Source of the DNA: Bradyrhizobium forestalis
Lineage (GTDB): Bacteria; Pseudomonadota; Alphaproteobacteria; Rhizobiales; Xanthobacteraceae
NCBI RefSeq assembly: GCF_002795245.1
Contig: NZ_PGVG01000059.1
Location: forward strand, 1-32,396
Length of the DNA stretch: 32,396 nt
Reading direction: 5' to 3'
Shown: positions 23,397 to 32,396 of the stretch, piece by piece
Position numbering within the stretch: the first letter of the stretch is position 1
Layout of the letters: each line of letters starts with the position of its first letter
Translations under genes and position numbers: made by a program
The notes under the pieces: generated by a model
What the model was told of the DNA's origin: nothing
Databases searched by the model: none
What the model saw: only the letters and a program-made list of their open reading frames with translations

Positions 23397-24482
23397 TTAA
23401 TGCGAGCTGCCAGCGCCCTTGCCGCCGCCGGCCTTGCGCAGGCGCCCGACCACGCCGGTCGGGAAGAAATAGACGCTGGCGATGAACAGCAACCCGAGCC
23501 AAAGCAGCCAGCGGTCGGGATGCAACAGCCCGGGCAGCAGCGGCAGGCCGGCTTCGTCGGCCGCCTTGGCGGCGACGCCCATCAGCGATTGCAGATAGTT
23601 CTGCGCGAGGATGAAGATGGTGGCGCCGATGATCGCGCCGTAGATCGTGCCCATGCCGCCGATCACGACCATCAGCAGGATGTCCAGCATGATCGAGAAG
23701 CTGAGCGAGGTGTCGGGACCGGCATAGCGCAGCCATAGCGCGTTCAAAATGCCGGCGCTCGCGGCGACGAGCGCAGCGAGGCAGTTGGCATAGGTCAGGT
23801 GGAACACGGTGCGGAAGCCGAGCGCCTCGGCGCGAAACCGGTTCTCGCGGATCGCCTGCAGCACGCGCCCGAACGGCGAGTTCACCACCCGCAGCAAAGC
23901 GAGGATCATCAGCGCAGAGATCGCGAACACCAGATAGAACGTCAGGATGCGGCCGTTGATCTCGAAGCCGAACAGGCTCTTGGAGATGAGCACGGTGCCG
24001 GGCCGCAGCAGCTCGGGCAGCTGAAAGCTGCGCCCGTCCTCGCCGCCGGTCAGCCAGGACAATTGCGAGGCCAGCACCTGGAAGGCGGAGGCGACCGCGA
24101 GCGTGATCATGGCAAAGAAGATCGCGGCAACCCGCAGCGAGAACAACCCGATGGCAAGTGCAAGCAGCGCGGCGAGCGGCAGGCCGGTGACGATTCCGGT
24201 TGCGACCGCGGCCCAGTTCGGACCCATGCCGTACAGCGCGATCGCGATGGCGTAGCTGCCGATGCCGTAGAACATGGTGTGGGCGAACGACACCGAGCCG
24301 GTGTAGCCGAGCAGCAAATCGTAGGAGGCGACCAGTGCGGCGAAGACGCAGATCTTGGCCGCGACGTTCAGCGCCTTGGCACCCGGAAACAGGAACGGCG
24401 TCGCCGCCAGCGCCAGGATGATGACGACGAGGAGGAGCGAAAGGACGCGGCTGCGCGGCGGATCGCCTGAGAGGATCATCAT
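23397..24482 (-). CDS. livM: Branched-chain amino acid-type ABC transporter permease LivM
   Basis: A 361-residue inner-membrane permease with about nine or ten hydrophobic segments. Family signatures include YDLLLGYTGSVSFAHTMFYGIGSYA and FGRVLQAIRENRFRAEALGF, the cytoplasmic loop that contacts the ATPase, and GGMGTIYGAIIGA. It partners with LivH and receives substrate from the LivK-type binding protein. The frame stays open far upstream but is a shadow of livH; the true start ATG 24482 overlaps the livH stop by 4 nt (ATGA), giving coupled translation. Last gene of the operon. Confidence 0.94.
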   Translation of the reverse strand: MMILSGDPPRSRVLSLLLVVIILALAATPFLFPGAKALNVAAKICVFAALVASYDLLLGYTGSVSFAHTMFYGIGSYAIAIALYGMGPNWAAVATGIVTGLPLAALLALAIGLFSLRVAAIFFAMITLAVASAFQVLASQLSWLTGGEDGRSFQLPELLRPGTVLISKSLFGFEINGRILTFYLVFAISALMILALLRVVNSPFGRVLQAIRENRFRAEALGFRTVFHLTYANCLAALVAASAGILNALWLRYAGPDTSLSFSIMLDILLMVVIGGMGTIYGAIIGATIFILAQNYLQSLMGVAAKAADEAGLPLLPGLLHPDRWLLWLGLLFIASVYFFPTGVVGRLRKAGGGKGAGSSH

Positions 24483-25489
24483 CGGCTGGTCACCGCATAG
24501 AGGCCGCGCGGCCGCCACATCAGAATGGCGACCATCAGCAGGATGTTGGAGACGAGGGCGAGTTTCGGCACCAGGAAGCCGCCGTAATTGGCCACCATGG
24601 CCACGAGGATCGCGCCGATGAAGCAGCCGCCGATCGACCCCAGGCCGCCGATGATGACGACGATGAAGATCAGCACGGTGAGGTCGTCGCTCATGGAGGC
24701 GTGCACCTGCTCGCGATAGAGCGCCCACATCACGCCGCCGAGACCGGCCAGCGCCGATCCGGTCATGAACACGCCGAGGAACAGCCGGCGGATGCGATAG
24801 CCGAGCGCCTCCACCATCTCGCGGTTCTCGACGCCGGCACGGATCAGGAGGCCGAGCTTGGTGCGGTTGAGCACGAGCTGGATCGCGATGAAGACGGTGA
24901 GCCCGATCAGCATCGCCAGCACGCGGTACCTGGCGATCGCGACGTCGCCGAGGATGAAGGAGCCGCGCAGCGAGGCCGGCAGCGGCATCGGGATGATCTG
25001 CGGTCCCCACAGCGCATAGAGCGTCTGTTCGGCGACGATCAGGCCGCCGGTCGTCATCAGGATCTGCTTCAGATGCTGGCCGTAGACCGGCAGGATCAGC
25101 ACGCGCTCCACGACGAGCCCGAGCGCGCCCGACACCGCCATCGACAGCAGCGCGGCGGGGGCGAGCACCGCGAGGTTCATCCAGAGCAAGTCCGCTTGGA
25201 TGGACGCCGCGAACGGCGCCAGCACCAGGGTCGCGACATAGGCGCCGACGGCGATGAAGGCGCCGTGGCCAAAATTGAGCACGTCCATCAGGCCGAACAC
25301 CAGTGTCAGGCCGGAGGCCATGATGAAGATCATCATGCCCATGGCAAGGCTCGCGGCGGTCAGCGTCAGCCAGGAGGAGGTCGAGCCGATCAGTGGGATC
25401 ATGAGCAGCGCTAGCGCGACCGGCAGCAGGATCGGCGCGAGATCGCGCTTCGGCTTCGGCAGCGGATCGGTTGCGGCAAGGTCTGTCAC
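24479..25489 (-). CDS. livH: Branched-chain amino acid-type ABC transporter permease LivH
   Basis: A 336-residue permease with a polar N-terminus of about 17 residues and then eight or more hydrophobic segments. GLTLVFGLMDVLNFGHGAFIAVGAYV is the hallmark LivH block, TKLGLLIRAGVENREMVEALGY is the ATPase-coupling loop, and GGLGSIGGCFIGA is the conserved late loop. The gene starts with GTG 25489, which overlaps the livF stop as GTGA; an ATG-initiated frame upstream is out of register with the family. It pairs with LivM. Confidence 0.94.
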   Translation of the reverse strand: MTDLAATDPLPKPKRDLAPILLPVALALLMIPLIGSTSSWLTLTAASLAMGMMIFIMASGLTLVFGLMDVLNFGHGAFIAVGAYVATLVLAPFAASIQADLLWMNLAVLAPAALLSMAVSGALGLVVERVLILPVYGQHLKQILMTTGGLIVAEQTLYALWGPQIIPMPLPASLRGSFILGDVAIARYRVLAMLIGLTVFIAIQLVLNRTKLGLLIRAGVENREMVEALGYRIRRLFLGVFMTGSALAGLGGVMWALYREQVHASMSDDLTVLIFIVVIIGGLGSIGGCFIGAILVAMVANYGGFLVPKLALVSNILLMVAILMWRPRGLYAVTSR

Positions 25490-26208
25490 TGATGCGCCTC
25501 CAGGCTCAGGCCGAGCAGCCGCTCCTGCAGCGGCACGTCGGCGGCGAGCGCCGCCATCTCGCCGCGATGAACGATGGTGCCGTTGTCCATCACCAGCACG
25601 TTGTCGCCGAGCTCGCGGGCGGCAAAGAAATTCTGCTCGACCAAAAGGATCGTCGCGCCCTTGCGCTTGATCTCCTTCAGGCATTCGATCAGCGCCATCA
25701 CGATGGCGGGCGCGAGTCCCTTGGTCGGCTCGTCGATCAATAGCAGCTTGCGCGGTTCGATGATGGCGCGCGCGATCGACAGCATCTGCTTCTGTCCGCC
25801 CGAGAGGCTTCCCGCGCGCGACAGCCAGAACCGGCGCAGCGCCGGGAAGAAGCCGAAGATCCAGTCGAGCTGGGTGTCGTCGAGCGGCCCGTCGCGGGCC
25901 GCGAGCACCAGGTTCTCCTTCACCGTGAGGTCGGAGAACACTGCCATGCTCTCCGGCACGTAGCCGACGCCGAGCCGGGCAATGTCGGGCGTCGCAAGGC
26001 TCTCGATCCGCATTCCGGCGAGGGTGATCTCGCCCCTCGAGGCCTGCCACAGGCCCATGATGGTGCGCAGCGTCGTGGTCTTGCCCGCGCCGTTGCGGCC
26101 GAGCAGCATCGTGACCTGTCCTTGCGGGACGGCGAGATCGATGCCCTGGAGGATGTGATAACGCCCGATATGGGTGTGCACGGCCGAGAGTTTGAGCAGG
26201 TCAGTCAT
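25486..26208 (-). CDS. livF: ABC transporter ATP-binding protein LivF
   Basis: A 240-residue ATPase subunit. Walker A is GRNGAGKTT, the ABC signature LSGGQKQML and Walker B LLLIDEPTKGLAP, with the Q-loop and switch His region replaced by VEQN (LLVEQNFFAA), as is usual for LivF. Short length and the absence of an extra C-terminal region distinguish it from LivG. It overlaps livG by 4 nt (ATGA) and livH by 4 nt, so the four transport genes are translated as a coupled set. Confidence 0.95.
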   Translation of the reverse strand: MTDLLKLSAVHTHIGRYHILQGIDLAVPQGQVTMLLGRNGAGKTTTLRTIMGLWQASRGEITLAGMRIESLATPDIARLGVGYVPESMAVFSDLTVKENLVLAARDGPLDDTQLDWIFGFFPALRRFWLSRAGSLSGGQKQMLSIARAIIEPRKLLLIDEPTKGLAPAIVMALIECLKEIKRKGATILLVEQNFFAARELGDNVLVMDNGTIVHRGEMAALAADVPLQERLLGLSLEAHQ

Positions 26209-26969
26209 GCGGCGCTCTTTGGTGCAACACCGAGATAGGCCTCCTGCACGATCGGCGAGGCGATCACCTCGGCCGGCGGGCCGTCGGCGACGAGCTGGCC
26301 GTTATGCAGCACGATGATGCGGTCGGCGAGCGAGCGCACCACGTCCATCTTATGCTCGACCAGCAGGATGATCTTGCTCCTGTCCTGCTTGAGCTGCGCG
26401 ATCAGGTTGAGGACGATAGGGACCTCGTCGATGCTCATGCCGGCGGTCGGCTCGTCGAACATGAAAACCTTCGGCTCGAGCGCGATCATCAGCGCCACCT
26501 CGAGCTTGCGCTGGTCGCCGTGCGACAGCGCGGTCGCGGCGACGCCGCGGCGGCTGCCGAGCGCGACCTGGTCGAGGATGCTGTCTGCGCGTGCGATCAG
26601 GTCGCGGCGCACCATCCATGGCCGCAGCAGGTCGTAATGGGTGCCGCTGGCCGCCTGCACCGCGAGGCGGACGTTCTCTTCCACGGTGAGATTCGGAAAC
26701 AGGTTGGTGAGCTGGAAGGCTCGCCCGAGGCCTGCGCGCGTGCGCAGCGGCGCCGAATGCTGGGTGATGTCAGTGCCGTCGAACAGGATGCTGCCGTGTG
26801 AAGCGCGCAGCTGGCCCGAGATCAAATTGAAATAGGTGGTCTTGCCGGCGCCGTTCGGCCCGACGATGGCGGTGAGTTCGCCCGGGCGAAACGTGCAGGA
26901 GACATTGTTGACCGCGACATGGCCGCCGAAGCGGATGGTGAGATCGCGGGTTTCGAGGGTGAGCGTCAT
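26205..26969 (-). CDS. livG: ABC transporter ATP-binding protein LivG
   Basis: A 254-residue ATPase subunit. Walker A is GPNGAGKTT; the LivG-specific region FQLTNLFPNLTVEENV precedes the signature LSHGDQRKLEV and Walker B VFMFDEPTAGMS, followed by LLVEHKMDVV with the switch His. The family C-terminus VIASPIVQEAYLGV is present. First of the four membrane-complex genes; about 175 bp containing a hairpin-rich repeat separate it from the binding-protein gene. The ribosome site before ATG 26969 is weak. Confidence 0.95.
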   Translation of the reverse strand: MTLTLETRDLTIRFGGHVAVNNVSCTFRPGELTAIVGPNGAGKTTYFNLISGQLRASHGSILFDGTDITQHSAPLRTRAGLGRAFQLTNLFPNLTVEENVRLAVQAASGTHYDLLRPWMVRRDLIARADSILDQVALGSRRGVAATALSHGDQRKLEVALMIALEPKVFMFDEPTAGMSIDEVPIVLNLIAQLKQDRSKIILLVEHKMDVVRSLADRIIVLHNGQLVADGPPAEVIASPIVQEAYLGVAPKSAA

Positions 26970-27014
26970 TGAACGCCTGAAAATGATGAACTGGATTTAT
27001 CCGCGGATCAAACT

Positions 27015-27141
27015 GCGCCCCCTCCCCCGCTTGCGGGGGAGGGTAGGGGAGAGGGTATCTCCGCAACGGGACATTCCCTAGAGGAGAAAGCCCTCACCCG
27101 GCGCTTCGCGCCGACCTCTCCCGCAAGCGGGAGAGGTGACC
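27015..27141. repeat. Multi-hairpin intergenic repeat inside the transport operon
   Basis: Three perfect hairpins: CCTCCCCCGC-TT-GCGGGGGAGG (27021-27042), CGGCGC-TTC-GCGCCG (27099-27113), and ACCTCTCCCGC-AA-GCGGGAGAGGT (27114-27137). The first and last are variants of one motif. It lies between the binding-protein stop and livG. By analogy with REP sequences after malE, it could block 3' decay and keep the binding protein in excess over the membrane subunits. Confidence 0.85.
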
Positions 27142-27144
27142 AAC

Positions 27145-28329
27145 TCAGCGCTTGTTCTTAACCGGAACGTCCATGTCCTCGATCTTCAGCTCGCGCACCG
27201 GCTCGAGCACGGCCCAGGCGACGTTCGGATCGACCTTGACCTTGAAGTGATACATGCTCTGCAGCGCCTGATGGTCTTGCTTGCGGAACACCATCTTGCC
27301 CTTCGGCGTGTCGAACTCCAGGCCCTCCATCGCCGTGATCAGCTTCTCGGTATCGGTCGACTTCGCCTTGGTGACGGCGGTGACGACGGACATCGCGGCG
27401 GCAAAGCCGCCCGCGGTGAAGAAGTCCGGCGGCGCGTTGAAGCGCTTCTGGTGCTCGGCGACCAGCCAATCGTTCACCGGGTTCTTCGGGATCTCATAGA
27501 AGTAATAGGTCGCGCCTTCCATGCCGGGCAGGCCCTTATAGGCGGCGAGCGCCGGCAGGATGTTGCCGCCGGTGGAGAGCTCGATGCCGTAGCGCTTCGG
27601 ATCCATGTCCTGGAGCTTGGCCAGCGGGTTGCCGGCGCCGGCCCAGATCACCCAGATCACCTTGCGGCCCGGCTTGTCCTTCAGCGCATCGAACAGGCGC
27701 TGGCCGACCGCGGTGAAGTCGGTGGTCGAGGTCGGGGCGTATTCTTCGGCGGCGAGCGTCGCGCCGGTCTTGGCGAGCGCCTCCTTGAAGGCGGCGACGC
27801 CGTCGCGGCCGAAGGCATAATCCTGCGCCAGGGTTGCGACGGTCACGCCCTGCTTGCCGATCGCGACCGCATTCGAGATCGCGTCCTGCGAGGAGTTGCG
27901 CGCGGTGCGGAAGATGTAGCGATTCCACTTCTCGCCGGTAATCTGGTCCGCGACCGCGGGCTCGACGATCAGGATCTTCTTGTTCTCCTCGGCAACCGGG
28001 AGAATGGCGAGCGCCGCGGCCGAAGAGGTGGTGCCGATCGCGATGTCGGCCTTGTCGTCCTGATAGGCTTCAGCGAGTGCAGCCTTGGCAAGGTCCGGCT
28101 TGCCCTGGTCGTCCTTTGTGATGACGACGATCTTGCGGCCGTCGAACGTCATGGTGCCCTTGGTGGCGTATTCAAAACCCATCTTCAGGCCGGTCTCGGT
28201 CTGCTTGGCGTAAGCCTCGAGCGGACCGGTCTTGCCGTAGATCAGCGCGATCTTGAGATCGTCCGCCCGTGCGGAAGCGCCTGCGGCGAGCGCGAGAATG
28301 GTTGTTGTTATGATGAGTGATCGACGCAC
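27145..28329 (-). CDS. Branched-chain amino acid-type ABC transporter substrate-binding protein
   Basis: A 394-residue periplasmic protein. VRRSLIITTTILALAAGASARA is a signal peptide with an ARA-D cleavage site. The mature protein is a type-I binding fold of the LivK kind: DLKIALIYGKTGPLEAYAKQ, then DDQGKPDLAKAALAEAY, IGTTSSAAALAILPVAEENK, FRTARNSSQDA and TLAQDYAFGRDGVAAF. The ligand may be an amino acid, amide or short aliphatic acid. The start is GTG 28329, with GGAGG eight bases upstream; the frame stays open further but without a ribosome site. It lies 106 bp after the CoA-transferase gene. Confidence 0.93.
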   Translation of the reverse strand: MRRSLIITTTILALAAGASARADDLKIALIYGKTGPLEAYAKQTETGLKMGFEYATKGTMTFDGRKIVVITKDDQGKPDLAKAALAEAYQDDKADIAIGTTSSAAALAILPVAEENKKILIVEPAVADQITGEKWNRYIFRTARNSSQDAISNAVAIGKQGVTVATLAQDYAFGRDGVAAFKEALAKTGATLAAEEYAPTSTTDFTAVGQRLFDALKDKPGRKVIWVIWAGAGNPLAKLQDMDPKRYGIELSTGGNILPALAAYKGLPGMEGATYYFYEIPKNPVNDWLVAEHQKRFNAPPDFFTAGGFAAAMSVVTAVTKAKSTDTEKLITAMEGLEFDTPKGKMVFRKQDHQALQSMYHFKVKVDPNVAWAVLEPVRELKIEDMDVPVKNKR

Positions 28330-28435
28330 GATGGTCCCTCCTGATTCAAAGTTTCTCGGTATCAGCGATTTGCACAACACTACGAACATTGCAATTGAAC
28401 CTTCCGCTTGAGCATGTCGGCCTTTCGAACATGCA

Positions 28436-30463
28436 TCATTTTTGAGCTGGCCGCACATCGCCGGCTCCCTCGGCCTGGCGCCGGTCGGACTGCGCCTCTT
28501 CCGCGCTCTCGAAAATATGCGGCGCGACGCCGCGTTTCTCCAGGGCTTCGCCAAGCTTGATGCGCAGGAAGCCCGACGTGGTGTAACGCGACACGCCGGA
28601 ATAGAAGCGGTCGACGAGGCTGCGAACCATGGCGGAGTAATCGTCCATCAGCTCCGGCAGGATGGAAAAATTGTCATAATTGACGATGGCGTAGACCCGG
28701 CGTCCGAGCGGCGCCAGGCGGGCCTCGACGATGGACGCGATGGTGTCGATCTCGGCCTTGCTGCGTAGCGGATAGCGTTCCAGGTTGACGAAGAACAGGT
28801 TCTGCCGCTCGTCCAGCGTGAAGCGCTGATCGAGCGGAATGGTGAGCAGGCGCTCGCGCAGCTCCATCAGGCCGTCGCCGAAGATGCGCGCGTCCATCAG
28901 CTCCGGGTCGCGCGGGATCAGCGGCTTGAAATCCATCAGGCGCAGGATGTCGCGCTCGAGGTCGATGCCGGGCGCGACTTCGGTGAGCTCGAGCCCGTCC
29001 GCTCCAAGCTCGAATACGCAGCGCTCGGTGACATAAAGCGTGCGCTGCTTGCGCGCGGCGGCAAACGGGCCGCTGAAGGTGACGTGCTCGACGCTACCCA
29101 CGAACTTGCGCGACTTGGCCTCGTTGAGGATGACGAGGTTCCCGTCGCGCACCGCGACGCGTTGCTTGCCCGCGCCGAACGTGCCGACGAACACGACTTC
29201 CTTGGCGTTCTGGCTGATGTTGATGAAGCCGCCAGCCCCCGCAAGCTTCGGTCCGAACTTGCTGACATTGAGGTTGCCGGCGCGGTCGACCTGGGCAAGC
29301 CCGAGGAAGGCGGCATCGAGACCGCCGCCGTCGTAGAAGTCGAACTGGTACGGCTGGTCGATCACCGCCTGCGTGTTGATCGCCGCGCCGAAATCGATGC
29401 CGCTCGCCGGGATGCCGCCGATCACGCCCGGCTCCGCCGTCAGCGTGATGAGATCGATGATCCGCTCTTCATTGGCGACCGAGGCGATGCCCTCCGGCAT
29501 GCCGATGCCGAGATTGACGACGCTGTTGGCCTTGAGCTCCAGAGCGGCGCGCCGCGCGATGATCTTGCGCTCGCTGATGGGCATCACGGGGAGAGAGGCG
29601 GCGCGAACGCGGATCTCGCTCGAGAAAGCCGGATTGTATTGCGTGCCGAACGTCTGCCAGTGATTCTCCGGCCGCGCCACGACGACGCAGTCGACGAGAA
29701 CGCCGGGAATCTTGACTTGGCGCGGATTGAGGCTGCCGGCCTCGGCGACGCGTTCGACCTGGGCGATGACGATGCCGCCGGAATTATGCGCCGCCATGGC
29801 GATGGCGAGCGCCTCCAGCGTCAGCGCCTCCTTCTCCATGGTGAGATTGCCGTCGGGATCGCCCGTGGTGGCGCGAATGATCCCGACTTGAATCGGGAAC
29901 GTCTTGTAGAGCAGGCAGTCCTCGCCGCGCAGCGTGATCAGCTCCACCATGTCCTCGGTGGTGCGCGCATTCAGCTTGCCGCCGCCGTGGCGGGGATCGA
30001 CGAAGGTGCCCATGCCGACCCGGGTGATGTGGCCGGGCCGGTGCGCGGCGATGTCGCGGAACAGGTGCGTGATCACGCCCTGCGGCAGGTTATAGGCCTC
30101 GATCTGGCCCGCGATGGCGAGCTGCTGCAGTTTCGGCGCAAGGCCCCAATGCCCGCCGATCACGCGCCGGACCAGCCCCTCATGCGCGAAATGATTGAGC
30201 CCGCGCTGCTTGCCGTCGCCTTGTCCGGCCGCATAGACCAGCGTCAGATTGCGCGGCTTGCCCTGCGTGTAGGGCGCATCGCCCTCGTGGGACAGATAGA
30301 GCTCCTCCAGCGCGATCGCGATCTCCTCGGCAAAGCCGATGCCGACGAATCCGCCGGTCGCCACCGTGTCGCCGTCGCGGATCAGCATGACCGCTTCGGC
30401 CGCCGAGACGACCTTGCCCTTCTCGGAATTGCGCAAATAGGGCAGAGCTGGATGGTGGCTCAC
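28436..30463 (-). CDS. Acyl-CoA:acetate/3-ketoacid CoA-transferase
   Basis: A 675-residue class I CoA-transferase in which both subunits are fused, as in YdiF. The alpha half contains DGDTVATGGFVGIGFAEE and the beta half ARRAALELKANSVVNLGIGMPEGIA (oxyanion loop) and TLTAEPGVIGGIPASG, with the catalytic Glu in AEPG. A C-terminal extension of about 100 residues beyond the YdiF-like core (after LRLMDFKPLIP) includes LDERQNLFFVNLERYPLRSKAEID. It swaps CoA between acyl-CoA and a free acid. First gene after the sigma54 promoter. GTG 30463 has GGAGG seven bases upstream. Confidence 0.92.
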   Translation of the reverse strand: MSHHPALPYLRNSEKGKVVSAAEAVMLIRDGDTVATGGFVGIGFAEEIAIALEELYLSHEGDAPYTQGKPRNLTLVYAAGQGDGKQRGLNHFAHEGLVRRVIGGHWGLAPKLQQLAIAGQIEAYNLPQGVITHLFRDIAAHRPGHITRVGMGTFVDPRHGGGKLNARTTEDMVELITLRGEDCLLYKTFPIQVGIIRATTGDPDGNLTMEKEALTLEALAIAMAAHNSGGIVIAQVERVAEAGSLNPRQVKIPGVLVDCVVVARPENHWQTFGTQYNPAFSSEIRVRAASLPVMPISERKIIARRAALELKANSVVNLGIGMPEGIASVANEERIIDLITLTAEPGVIGGIPASGIDFGAAINTQAVIDQPYQFDFYDGGGLDAAFLGLAQVDRAGNLNVSKFGPKLAGAGGFINISQNAKEVVFVGTFGAGKQRVAVRDGNLVILNEAKSRKFVGSVEHVTFSGPFAAARKQRTLYVTERCVFELGADGLELTEVAPGIDLERDILRLMDFKPLIPRDPELMDARIFGDGLMELRERLLTIPLDQRFTLDERQNLFFVNLERYPLRSKAEIDTIASIVEARLAPLGRRVYAIVNYDNFSILPELMDDYSAMVRSLVDRFYSGVSRYTTSGFLRIKLGEALEKRGVAPHIFESAEEAQSDRRQAEGAGDVRPAQK

Positions 30464-30567
30464 GGCGTTCCTCCCGCTCCCTGGTATGCCTTGTTGTGCT
30501 TGATCTTATCGCGGAGGGCAGCCCCGGAACAGGTTGTTCCTCGCGATGAATGACGGCCAAAGCGGAG

Positions 30568-30583
30568 AGCAAGGTCCGCGCCA
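30568..30583 (-). promoter_or_regulatory. Sigma54 (-24/-12) promoter of the CoA-transferase/liv operon
   Basis: Read on the minus strand, TGGCGCGGACCTTGCT fits TGGCRCG-N4-TTGCW at all specified positions with correct GG/GC spacing. It is about 105 bp upstream of the CoA-transferase start codon and directly downstream of a sigma54-activator gene, with an inverted repeat about 80-120 bp upstream. Confidence 0.8.
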
Positions 30584-30662
30584 GATCCCGCAAGTTCGCG
30601 CAAAACCGCTGAAATCTGCGGCAGCTTCCACAATCGAGCTCCGGAAGAGCAGCCAGTCGCGG

Positions 30663-30687
30663 TGTCCGGAATCCGAGACTCCGGACA
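30663..30687. promoter_or_regulatory. Upstream activator site (inverted repeat)
   Basis: TGTCCGGA (30663-30670) and TCCGGACA (30680-30687) are exact reverse complements 9 bp apart. A further pair, CGAGAC (30674-30679) and GTCTCG (30695-30700), overlaps it. It lies 80 bp or more upstream of the -24/-12 promoter and just after the activator gene, as expected for a Fis-type HTH dimer site. Confidence 0.6.
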
Positions 30688-30704
30688 GTCCCGTGTCTCG
30701 AAAC

Positions 30705-32144
<1,440 letters not shown>

Positions 32145-32238
32145 GGCATGCCTCGGGAAGGTCCGCCTGTGTATTAGCAAAAGGCCAGCAATTTCAAAGG
32201 GAGAAATGGTGGCGCTGAGGTGCGGGCGACACCCGCCA

Positions 32239-32270
32239 CTGTCATGCCCCGGCTTGACCGGGGCATCCAG
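32239..32270. repeat. Half-unit of the palindromic repeat
   Basis: CTGTCAT at the left and CATCCAG at the right flank a perfect hairpin ATGCCCCGG-CTTGA-CCGGGGCAT (32244-32266). This is the same layout as each arm of the element at 3819-3921. It abuts the transposase remnant. Confidence 0.65.
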
Positions 32271-32277
32271 GGCGACT

Positions 32278-32396
32278 TCAACCGGTCGTCGCAACACCTT
32301 GTGTATCGCTCACCCGCAGCAATTCGTCGAGAGTTTCTGCCGGTGTTTTCCAGCCCAGGGTCTTCCGAGGCCTGGTGTTGAGTGCAAGAGCGACGG
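32278..32396 (-). mobile_element. 3' end of an IS30-family transposase gene (partial)
   Basis: The minus strand encodes the last 39 residues of a transposase, including ALALNTRPRKTLGWKTPAE and a final TTG before the TGA at 32280-32278. The NxRPRKTLGWKTP block is the C-terminal signature of IS30-family DDE transposases. The gene runs off the window edge, so whether the element is complete cannot be seen; the terminal inverted repeat was not identified. Confidence 0.8.

Noticed and set aside
27136..28320. 394-codon plus-strand frame opposite the binding-protein gene
   Set aside because: Shadow frame; its sequence has no family character, whereas the minus strand encodes a signal peptide and a LivK-type fold.

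Overview
The window looks like chromosomal DNA of a high-GC alphaproteobacterium, most likely Bradyrhizobium or a close Nitrobacteraceae relative. The evidence is a small DUF3551-type secreted protein, a Tat-exported TctC/Bug solute-binding protein, rhizobial-style palindromic intergenic repeats, and tightly overlapping high-GC operons. This is inferred from protein family recognition alone, since no search could be run.

Layout from left to right. 1-3.8 kb: a repeat, a VOC protein, a TctC-like binding protein with a clear terminator, a DUF3551 protein, and an ArsR / SRPBCC / DUF899 operon whose promoter and palindrome sit on the ArsR start codon. 3.8-9.9 kb: a two-armed palindromic repeat, a secreted trypsin-like protease, then an operon of a membrane protein, a winged-helix regulator and a UppS-like cis-prenyltransferase marked by two related palindromes. 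A cyclic-nucleotide-binding-domain protein with a sigma54-like promoter follows, convergent with a metallophosphoesterase, then a Tag-like glycosylase and a small conserved protein. 10-16.6 kb: a polysaccharide flippase, an orphan membrane histidine kinase, DNA polymerase IV, a small protein, a LysR regulator divergent from a VOC protein, and tRNA-Arg(CCG).

16.7-20.1 kb is the least ordinary part. A minus-strand cassette encodes an RNase-J-like metallo-beta-lactamase protein, a PD-(D/E)XK nuclease-like protein that appears split in two by a one-base frameshift, and a PPP-type phosphatase. Its upstream edge abuts a PAS-domain gene that is cut short after about 44 recognisable codons. That gene is translationally coupled to a large dCache-like/PAS/GGDEF/EAL protein (20.1-23.2 kb).

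23.4-32.1 kb forms one apparent regulatory and metabolic unit on the minus strand. A PAS/AAA+/Fis sigma54 activator is followed by an inverted-repeat candidate activator site, a near-consensus -24/-12 promoter, an acyl-CoA:acetate/3-ketoacid CoA-transferase, a LivK-type binding protein, a multi-hairpin repeat, and livG-livF-livH-livM with 4-nt overlaps. The genes suggest sigma54-driven uptake and CoA activation of a small carboxylate or amino-acid-derived acid. The right edge carries another repeat half-unit and the 3' end of an IS30-family transposase gene.
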